NCBI GenBank assembly: GCA_021812745.1
Contig: JAKAMS010000045.1
Location: 1 to 11,674, forward strand
Length of the DNA: 11,674 nt
Direction of reading: 5' to 3'
DNA from: Bacteroidota bacterium
GTDB taxonomy: Bacteria > Bacteroidota > Ignavibacteria > Ignavibacteriales > Melioribacteraceae
Part shown: positions 6,360-11,674 of the stretch, one piece after another
How positions within the stretch are numbered: position 1 is the stretch's first letter
Layout of the letters: each line of letters opens with the position of its first letter
Made by a program: the position numbers and the translations under genes
Notes under the pieces: model-generated
The model's input: only the letters and a program-made list of their open reading frames with translations
Databases searched by the model: none
Told to the model about the DNA's origin: nothing

Positions 6360-7746
6360 AATATTGTGCATCCTTAATTAAGTATGAAAGAATATCTTTC
6401 CTATTGAGAAGAAGATTTTCTTTCGTCGGTTTATTTGAAAATATTCTAAATGTTGGAATGGTAAAATCTTTTTCTTTACCGATAATCAAATTTTCTGGAT
6501 GAAACTCGGTTACCGGCTTACCGTAAAATCTAACATTAGAAACATTTTTATCTTTGAATAATATTTTTGCCCGTGCAGAACTCGATTTGATTAATCCGTT
6601 AGGTTCATTCTCGTCATACATATAATAAATACTTAACGCGTTTCCTTCTACTTCAGTTCTCTCCAATTCGCCTTTATTGAAAAACAATTTAATATTTTTA
6701 CCCGAAATTTGATCAAATCTGTTTACTGAATCTTTGTTTGCCGTAATGATTGATGCGTTTGAGTTAATGTTAATCATCTCTAAACGGTTATCTTTCATAT
6801 ATAATCTTATCGAGTCTCCTGACATTTGTGTTTCTTCATTCCACATTACAGGCGGCAAAGCGTCTGTTTCTCTACGGAAAGTTTCAATCCGGTCCCCTTT
6901 CTTATAGTAAATTGTCTGACCATTTACCGAAGCAAAATTTTTACGTACTATTTTCACAGAATCAGTTATGATAAGTTTTTTCGTGCTGTCATCGAATGAC
7001 TCCATTGTCATTGAAGAAATCACGAGCGTATCGAGCTGCCCGTTATCTGTTGTGTCTATTCGGACTAAGAACGGGTTATCTGTGATTTTGGAATAATTCT
7101 TTTTACCAAAGTCCTCAAGTTTATTACCGAATATTGCCAACCGATTTGATGGAGTGTAAATTCTGATATTTTTAAATGCGTATGTCTCATCGGTATTCCG
7201 GAAATGAATTAAACTATCTGCAAAAACGGTTGACGATGTATCGCTCACTTGAACATTGCCCGCAGCAACTGCTTTGTCGTTATCGTCAAAATAATTGAGG
7301 CGGTCAGAATGCATGTTAGAAAGAGCATCGTGCAGTTTTACATCTTCATAAAAGTAAGAATGCTTTTCATCGAAATAGTAATATCCGTTGTTTGATTCGA
7401 GCTGAACATGCCCGTCTGTTAAAGCTATGCCTACTTTAGAGAATGCAATTTTTTTATTGCCATCATAATAGCCGTGTTCTGTTTTTATAATAATGCTGTC
7501 TTGAGTAACCACAACATTTCCAATTAACTCCGCTTCATTACGCGCTACATATTGAATGGCTTTATTGCAAGTAATTCTAACATCCCCTTGAACTATAACA
7601 ACATTTCCTTCAAATTCTTGAATGGTCTCGCCATTTACAACATGACCCGAAAAAGAAGCACCTTTGATTTGAAGCGGCTCTGATGACTGCGCGCAAATTA
7701 TTATTGCGGAGACAAAAAGAAATATTACAACAAAGTGCTTCTTCAT
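6331..7746 (-). CDS. OstA/LptA-like LPS transport protein, enlarged
   Basis: A 471-residue exported protein. A signal peptide (about 1-19, [19 protein letters not shown]) precedes a long, beta-strand-rich region. Repeated short patterns such as [19 protein letters not shown] (about 45-63) and [24 protein letters not shown] are typical of the OstA/LptA jellyroll that forms the periplasmic LPS bridge between LptC and LptD. Similar strand repeats continue to about residue 420 (for example [40 protein letters not shown]). Classical LptA is about 185 residues, so this protein likely holds several tandem OstA modules. Long OstA-like proteins are familiar in Bacteroidota relatives. Its ATG shares ATGA with the lptC stop (4-nt overlap), and lptB starts within its 3' end. 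It lacks an outer-membrane barrel-sized C-terminus, so it is not LptD. I leave the symbol empty because of the length difference. Confidence 0.85.
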   Translation of the reverse strand: MKKHFVVIFLFVSAIIICAQSSEPLQIKGASFSGHVVNGETIQEFEGNVVIVQGDVRITCNKAIQYVARNEAELIGNVVVTQDSIIIKTEHGYYDGNKKIAFSKVGIALTDGHVQLESNNGYYYFDEKHSYFYEDVKLHDALSNMHSDRLNYFDDNDKAVAAGNVQVSDTSSTVFADSLIHFRNTDETYAFKNIRIYTPSNRLAIFGNKLEDFGKKNYSKITDNPFLVRIDTTDNGQLDTLVISSMTMESFDDSTKKLIITDSVKIVRKNFASVNGQTIYYKKGDRIETFRRETDALPPVMWNEETQMSGDSIRLYMKDNRLEMININSNASIITANKDSVNRFDQISGKNIKLFFNKGELERTEVEGNALSIYYMYDENEPNGLIKSSSARAKILFKDKNVSNVRFYGKPVTEFHPENLIIGKEKDFTIPTFRIFSNKPTKENLLLNRKDILSYLIKDAQYYAGKPNSKK

Positions 7747-8285
7747 TTCACATTGTCCGTTCTACTTTTGGAGTAAGTAACGTTAAATATCTTGTAATTT
7801 TCCAGATACTGATCCGATTCCAGACCGAATCCTTGAATAATTTCTTTAGGCGAAGTAATTGTAACAAATTTATCTGTAATAATTTTTTGATCGCTGTTAC
7901 GCCACATCAACTCGCTTGTTTTAAGCACAGTGCCGCTGTCATTCAACGCCACAACGCTGTCAATTGCATACATGTCTTTTGTCCGGTCATTAACTTTGCC
8001 GCGAATCGAACTTAACCATGAAGTATTTTTTTGTTCTTTATTATAAAAATTAATTTTAACGCCTTCGAGCAGTGTAAATTTTTGCTCGTCAAACATTTTA
8101 ATATGGTTAGAATATAGAATTGCTTTAATCTTTCCCCCATCGGAGAATGTCATTTTGGAGTTCCAGCTTTCATTCGATGGTATTTCGCCCTGAATAATAG
8201 ACTTCTCTACCTGGGGCTGAATTTTCTCTTTGGAACAAGAAAAAAGGAAAGCTAAAGCGATGAGAGAAAAAAAATATTTTTTCAT
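7743..8285 (-). CDS. lptC: LptC-like LPS export protein, predicted lipoprotein
   Basis: A 180-residue protein with a short N-terminal hydrophobic segment ending in LFSC (Cys17), a lipobox that predicts a signal-peptidase-II-processed lipoprotein. The rest is a beta-rich domain with LptC-type features: GGKIKAILYSNHIKMFDEQKFTLLEGV (about 50-76) is the familiar first part of the LptC/YrbK fold, and LRGKVNDRTKD-like strands follow. Classical LptC is anchored by a transmembrane helix; lipoprotein versions occur in Bacteroidota relatives. It would receive LPS from the LptB-driven complex and pass it to the LptA-like protein encoded next. It overlaps kdsD by ATGA (4 nt) at its start and the lptA-like gene by ATGA at its end. 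Divergent in sequence, so the assignment rests on fold-like pattern and context together. Confidence 0.82.
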   Translation of the reverse strand: MKKYFFSLIALAFLFSCSKEKIQPQVEKSIIQGEIPSNESWNSKMTFSDGGKIKAILYSNHIKMFDEQKFTLLEGVKINFYNKEQKNTSWLSSIRGKVNDRTKDMYAIDSVVALNDSGTVLKTSELMWRNSDQKIITDKFVTITSPKEIIQGFGLESDQYLENYKIFNVTYSKSRTDNVK

Positions 8286-9259
8286 CTTGATTGCAAACCA
8301 AGCTTCACTAAATCATGCAGATGAATTATTCCTTCCGGCTTATTGCTTTTATCTGCCACAATTAATGAAGTGATATTAAATTTTTCCATTTGCTGAATTG
8401 CAAAAGATGCTAAAAATTCTTTGCTGATTGTTTTGGGATTCTTAGTCATAAGATCAACAGCCGTTAAATTTTTTATATCGAGCGTCTTTTCCAAAAGTCT
8501 GCGCAAGTCGCCATCCGTTATTACACCGGTCAAGATTCCCTTCTCATCAACAACACACGTGGTTCCGAGCCGCTTGGATGTAATTTCCAATATTGCATCC
8601 TTAATGGATGCTTTTTCAATTACAACAGGAACATCTTTACCCTTTATCATTATCTCAGAAATTTTGAGTGAAAGACGTTTACCCAAACTGCCGCCGGGGT
8701 GAAGAAGAGCAAAATCTTCTGCGGTAAAACCGCGCATTTCTAAAAGCGTAATTGCCAGAGCATCCCCCATTACAAGTGAAGATGTAGTTGATGCAGTCGG
8801 CGCAAGGTCGTACGGGCATGCTTCTTCTTTGACACTTACATTTAATACAATATCGCAATCTTTAGCGAGTTTGGAATTTACTTCTCCAAGCATTCCAATA
8901 ATTGTAACATTGATTCTTTTTAACATCGGGATCAGTTGATGCAGTTCTTCCGTATGTCCGCTCTTCGAAATAAAAATTACAATATCATCATTGCGGACCA
9001 TGCCAAGATCGCCATGCAAAGCGTCTGTGGGATGCATATAGATTGCGGCAGTGCCGGTAGAATTCATTGTTGCAACAATCTTGCGGGCAATAATGCCGGA
9101 TTTGCCGATACCCGTAAAAACGATTCTTCCCTTTGCATCATAAATTTTTTGAACAGCTTTAGCAAAATTATCATCTATACTGTTGACCAAATCCTTAACA
9201 GCTTTACTTTCAATCCTTACAACTTCTTTTCCTTTAGAGATAATTTCTTCTTCGGTCAC
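8282..9259 (-). CDS. kdsD: Arabinose-5-phosphate isomerase KdsD
   Basis: A 325-residue enzyme that interconverts ribulose 5-phosphate and arabinose 5-phosphate, the entry step to Kdo. It has an N-terminal SIS domain (about 30-190) and two CBS motifs (about 200-325), the standard architecture and length. Family motifs are GIGKSG (50-55), HPTDALHGDLGMV (76-88), SKSGHTEEL (98-106), APTASTTSSLVMGDALA (153-169) and GFTAEDFALLHPGGSLG (177-193). The residues corresponding to the catalytic set known in E. coli KdsD appear present: Lys53, Glu105, Glu146 and His187, with a constant offset of six. The start is GTG at 9259 with AGAGG 5 nt upstream; an ATG four nt earlier is out of frame and soon stops. 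It follows the unknown 236-residue gene by 57 nt and overlaps lptC by 4 nt. Confidence 0.96.
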   Translation of the reverse strand: MTEEEIISKGKEVVRIESKAVKDLVNSIDDNFAKAVQKIYDAKGRIVFTGIGKSGIIARKIVATMNSTGTAAIYMHPTDALHGDLGMVRNDDIVIFISKSGHTEELHQLIPMLKRINVTIIGMLGEVNSKLAKDCDIVLNVSVKEEACPYDLAPTASTTSSLVMGDALAITLLEMRGFTAEDFALLHPGGSLGKRLSLKISEIMIKGKDVPVVIEKASIKDAILEITSKRLGTTCVVDEKGILTGVITDGDLRRLLEKTLDIKNLTAVDLMTKNPKTISKEFLASFAIQQMEKFNITSLIVADKSNKPEGIIHLHDLVKLGLQSR

Positions 9260-9316
9260 CGCATCCTCTATTTTTTTTGTGATTCTTCCTTCTGAGCGAA
9301 GAAACTAATTTTTTTA

Positions 9317-10027
9317 TCATACTTCTTTTGAGAAATAGCTATAATCCAATTCGATGCGCTGCCAGTATTTGTTGTAAGCCAAAAATCCTTGAACCAATTG
9401 CTGATCTGTAAATTCATCAAGGTTCGTAAACAACATGCCGGGGTTTAATGCTTTCTCAGGATCTTTGATATTAAGAAGAATCATCATTTCATTATAGTAA
9501 TTTGTAACCGGTACAAAGTGGTTGATTCCGCTTTTAGCATTGTAAACCCATACTTTTTTATGCACCGGCGCAATGACTAAAATAATTTCTTTCTTAATCA
9601 AATTGACTTCACGGACATACGATTTATCGAATGGCGCTTTACCGCCCGGCATCCAATCTGAGTAAGTCCATACTTTTGCCTGAGATAAATCATCGGGAAT
9701 ATTTTCGTCAGCTGTTGCTTTAATATCTACTTCTATTTGACCTTCAAGTTCTTCGTGAATTGTAACATAAACTTTACCAACATCAAATGTAATGTTTGCG
9801 ACTGCAAGAATTGGAGAAGATGAAGCATCAAGATCAATCTTATCATCTTTTTCACCAAGAATAAAATTGCCTTCACCAAATCTTCCGCAGCCAATTACAA
9901 GCAGATTTTCAATTATGTCCCGGTATTGTTTGTAGCCCAATTTATTTTCAGGCAGGGCAGCAAACAGCCAATTCTTTTCTCTGGCGCTAAGTTCTCGCGG
10001 AAATTTTTCGTTAATATTTTGTTGCAC
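9317..10027 (-). CDS. Unrecognised 236-residue soluble protein inside the Kdo/Lpt operon
   Basis: No family recognised. The protein has no signal peptide or transmembrane segment and is predicted cytosolic. It opens with a charged helix-like stretch (ELSAREKNWLFAALPENKLGYKQYRDIIENL). It continues with GCGRFGEGNFILG, an alternating beta-strand region (about 65-105), a Trp/Pro-rich patch WTYSDWMPGGKAPFD, and an aromatic region with WVYNAKSGINHFVPVTNYYNE. It is not enriched in any catalytic signature I know. The GTG at 10027 is chosen because AAAGGAGT ends 9 nt upstream; an in-frame TTG at 10063 would add 12 residues and overlap the upstream gene by 53 nt. With the chosen start the overlap with the KdsC-like gene is 17 nt, and kdsD begins 57 nt after its stop. 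Context suggests a link to Kdo/LPS supply, but no function should be assumed. Confidence 0.88.
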   Translation of the reverse strand: MQQNINEKFPRELSAREKNWLFAALPENKLGYKQYRDIIENLLVIGCGRFGEGNFILGEKDDKIDLDASSSPILAVANITFDVGKVYVTIHEELEGQIEVDIKATADENIPDDLSQAKVWTYSDWMPGGKAPFDKSYVREVNLIKKEIILVIAPVHKKVWVYNAKSGINHFVPVTNYYNEMMILLNIKDPEKALNPGMLFTNLDEFTDQQLVQGFLAYNKYWQRIELDYSYFSKEV

Positions 10028-10508
10028 GGCTAGCTGACTCCTTTGATTTTTTATAGTAACCAAGAATTTCTTTCAACAATTCTTCACAGTTATCTGCATT
10101 TAAGCTTAATGAAACAGCTCTTTTAACTTCCCTTCTAGCACTTTTAGGCGCACAAGATAAACCGCACTTCTGCAAAAGAGGAATATCTAATATGCCATCC
10201 CCCATATAAAAAACATTTTGATAGTCAATCGCCTTAGAGAGTAAAAACTCATTTGTCATAGAGACTTTATCAATAGAACCGTTAAGGACAGAACAATTTT
10301 CGATTGTTTTTAATTTGTTAATCAATTTATCTTCGGCTCTCGCAGTAACAATTCCGAATATAATATTCAGCTGCTTAAAATCATCGCAAATTTTTGAAAC
10401 AGCGTCGGTACATTTTTCAATTGATTCACCGTCGTGCATAAGAACGCCGTCAAGATCAAATAGGAAAATTTTGATCTCTTTAAATTTATTCAGCAGCTCA
10501 CTTTTCAT
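10011..10508 (-). CDS. HAD phosphatase, divergent KdsC-like (Kdo 8-phosphate phosphatase)
   Basis: A 165-residue capless HAD-superfamily phosphatase. Motif I is FLFDLDGVL (nucleophile Asp18, acid/base Asp20), motif II is Thr55 in IVTAR, motif III is Lys81 in NGSIDK, and motif IV is YMGDGILDIPLL (Asp104, Asp108). The order, length and the DGVL, VTAR and GDxxxDIP patterns fit the KdsC/YrbI group, which removes phosphate from Kdo 8-phosphate. It lies directly after kdsA (11-nt overlap) and two genes before kdsD, which strongly supports that role. It differs from classical KdsC in lacking the C-terminal GGxGAVRE motif: after the last HAD region the protein reads LNADNCEELLKEIL and ends in a basic tail. 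It also has GDG rather than GDD in motif IV. Alternative: another small-sugar-phosphate phosphatase. Symbol left empty for this reason. Confidence 0.85.
   Translation of the reverse strand: MKSELLNKFKEIKIFLFDLDGVLMHDGESIEKCTDAVSKICDDFKQLNIIFGIVTARAEDKLINKLKTIENCSVLNGSIDKVSMTNEFLLSKAIDYQNVFYMGDGILDIPLLQKCGLSCAPKSARREVKRAVSLSLNADNCEELLKEILGYYKKSKESASRATKY
10037..10042 (-). promoter_or_regulatory. Shine-Dalgarno AGGAGT that selects the GTG start at 10027
   Basis: On the - strand AGGAGT (within AAAGGAGT, 10044-10037) lies 9 nt before the GTG at 10027. It sits inside the 3' end of the KdsC-like gene, which supports translational coupling. The upstream TTG at 10063 lacks such a site. Confidence 0.75.
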
Positions 10509-11313
10509 TTTTAACTAATTCATCTATCTGTTTAATCATTACCAATAATTTTTTAAGTGAATGAAGCGGCAGTTGGCTTGCTGCATCACTCAATGCTTTT
10601 GATGGATCGGGATGAACTTCAAGAAACAGTCCGTCTATTCCAACAGCTGCGGCAGCTTTTGCTAAAGTCGGAATGAACCGGGATTCTCCGCCGGATATAT
10701 TGGAATCGCTTGGCAATTGAACGGCGTGAGTTGCGTCCATAATTACCGGGTAACCTAATTCTTTCATAATTTCGAGCGAGCGCATATCAACAACAAGATT
10801 ATGATAGCCGAATGTAGTGCCGCGTTCAGTCAGAAGAATTTTTTTGTTTTTCACCGACTCAATTTTTTGAATAATGTGTTTCATATCTTCCGGGGCAAGA
10901 AATTGACCTTTCTTAACATTAATTACTTTTCCGGTTCTAGCCGCTGCTAATAATAAATCTGTTTGTCTGCAGAGAAAAGCCGGTATCTGTAAGACATCTG
11001 CAACTTGAGAGACTTCCTCAATTTCTTTTTCATTATGAATGTCTGTTAAAATCGGAACGGAAAATTCTTTCTTAACTTTTTGTAAAATTTTTAAAGCTTT
11101 CTCAAAATGAATCCCGCTAAAAGAGTTGATGTTTGTCCGGTTTGCTTTTTTATAACTGGATTTGAAAACGAACGGAATATTTAAGTCGCCGGTAATTTTT
11201 TTTATCTCCTCGGCAGTGTTCATTGTGATTTTTTCGTTTTCAATTACGCATGGACCAGCTATTAATACAAATGGAGAATTGCTACCGATTTTGATTTTGT
11301 TTACATGGATCAT
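10498..11313 (-). CDS. kdsA: Kdo 8-phosphate synthase KdsA, metal-dependent type
   Basis: A 271-residue TIM-barrel enzyme that condenses phosphoenolpyruvate with arabinose 5-phosphate to Kdo 8-phosphate in the cytoplasm. Characteristic motifs are AGPCVIE (19-25), FKSSYKKANR (50-59), LTDIH (89-93), IPAFLCRQTDLL (110-121), VKKGQFLAP (133-141), TERGTTFGYHNLVVDMRS (162-179), DATHAVQLP (193-201) and EVHPDPSKALSDAASQLPL (232-250). Cys22 occupies the position that is Cys in metal-dependent (Aquifex-type) enzymes and Asn in the metal-independent E. coli enzyme. His196, Glu232 and Asp243 complete the expected metal ligands. Length is typical. It begins 16 nt after the ruvB stop and overlaps the KdsC-like gene by 11 nt. 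No strong Shine-Dalgarno was seen. Confidence 0.97.
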   Translation of the reverse strand: MIHVNKIKIGSNSPFVLIAGPCVIENEKITMNTAEEIKKITGDLNIPFVFKSSYKKANRTNINSFSGIHFEKALKILQKVKKEFSVPILTDIHNEKEIEEVSQVADVLQIPAFLCRQTDLLLAAARTGKVINVKKGQFLAPEDMKHIIQKIESVKNKKILLTERGTTFGYHNLVVDMRSLEIMKELGYPVIMDATHAVQLPSDSNISGGESRFIPTLAKAAAAVGIDGLFLEVHPDPSKALSDAASQLPLHSLKKLLVMIKQIDELVKNEK

Positions 11314-11329
11314 AGTAGTTTCACTTTAT

Positions 11330-11674
11330 TTATTCAAAAAGATTTTCTTGAGATTTTTGAATTCCACGTTTTTTATTGAAGCGGATATAAGCCAAATCTG
11401 TAGCTTCTCTGCCTCGCGGTGTTCTTTGTATAAACCCCTGCTGAATTAGAAACGGTTCATAAACTTCTTCAATTGTTCCCGGATCTTCATTCACAGCAAC
11501 AGAAACGGTATTCAAACCAACCGGTCCGCCGTTAAATTTTTCTATGATAGTAAGAATTATTTCCTTATCCATTTCATCAAGACCGAACTCATCCACTTCT
11601 AGAGAATCGAGAGCTTTTTTAGCAATCGTGATATCAATTATTTTTTTCATTTCGTAATCTGCAAAATCTCTAGT
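11330..11674 (-). CDS. ruvB: Holliday junction helicase subunit RuvB, C-terminal part (runs off window)
   Basis: The last 114 residues of RuvB, open through the window edge at 11674. The visible part starts TRDFADYE, followed by the C-terminal winged-helix domain: [22 protein letters not shown], then [44 protein letters not shown]. These are diagnostic of RuvB and include the RTPRGR wing that contacts DNA. The ATPase domain lies outside the window, so intactness cannot be judged. RuvB drives branch migration with RuvA in recombination repair. The gene lies 16 nt upstream of kdsA on the same strand, so at least the Kdo genes may be read through from it. The link between the two is positional rather than functional. 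Confidence 0.96.
   Translation of the reverse strand, partial: TRDFADYEMKKIIDITIAKKALDSLEVDEFGLDEMDKEIILTIIEKFNGGPVGLNTVSVAVNEDPGTIEEVYEPFLIQQGFIQRTPRGREATDLAYIRFNKKRGIQKSQENLFE

Noticed and set aside
7690..7746. Lipobox in the LptA-like protein around Cys18
   Set aside because: The residue before the Cys is Ile, which does not fit a lipobox. A normal signal-peptidase-I site after Ala19 is more likely.
7683..8015. 110-codon + strand reading frame across the lptC/lptA-like junction
   Set aside because: It is antisense to two well-supported genes, and its composition is unlike a real protein. Other antisense frames over kdsD, the dehydrogenase and kdsA were rejected for the same reason.
9260..9316. 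Inverted repeat TTCTTC/GAAGAA in the gap before kdsD
   Set aside because: A six-bp AT-rich stem with no T-run on the transcribed (-) strand. It is not a credible terminator and no promoter boxes are clear.
10028..10063. TTG start at 10063 for the 236-residue protein
   Set aside because: It would create a 53-nt overlap, and the strong AGGAGT site lies downstream of it, serving the GTG at 10027.

Overview
The window looks like chromosomal DNA from a Gram-negative, AT-rich bacterium of the Bacteroidota/Chlorobiota/Ignavibacteria neighbourhood. That placement is inference. It rests on an LPS (Kdo and Lpt) gene set, a lipoprotein-type LptC, an OstA-like LptA of 471 residues, a LytS/LytTR signalling pair and small LiaF-like membrane proteins. 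No phage, insertion sequence, CRISPR array, tRNA or rRNA was seen, and no gene-free stretch exceeds about 80 bases. Coding density is very high.

Left arm (+ strand, about 8-3679): two tandem paralogous membrane proteins with LiaF-type N-terminal membrane segments and C-terminal FGG-repeat domains. They are followed by a LytS-type sensor histidine kinase, a LytTR response regulator 1 nt downstream, and a 102-residue three-helix membrane protein. This reads as one envelope-sensing operon. A near-consensus promoter (TTGACA, 17 bp, TCTAAT) lies in the gap between the two paralogs, so the second paralog plus the kinase/regulator pair may also be transcribed separately.

Middle (+ strand, 3680-5619): a single CoA-acylating aldehyde dehydrogenase behind its own promoter. 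A 21-bp near-palindrome overlaps the -35 box. The protein carries a C-terminal linker and amphipathic helix resembling a bacterial-microcompartment encapsulation peptide, although no shell gene is in the window. A 63-residue single-pass membrane protein follows. Its stop codon overlaps the stop of the convergent lptB.

Right arm (- strand, 11674 down to 5616): a tightly packed operon running ruvB (3' part only), kdsA, a KdsC-like phosphatase, an unrecognised 236-residue protein, kdsD, lptC, an lptA-like gene and lptB. KdsD makes arabinose 5-phosphate, KdsA condenses it with PEP to Kdo 8-phosphate, and the KdsC-like enzyme would dephosphorylate it. Kdo then goes into lipid A-core, which LptB/LptC/LptA move toward the outer membrane. 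Several junctions overlap (4, 4, 11, 17 and about 29 bp), which implies translational coupling. The unrecognised gene between kdsC and kdsD is the main functional unknown of this arm.
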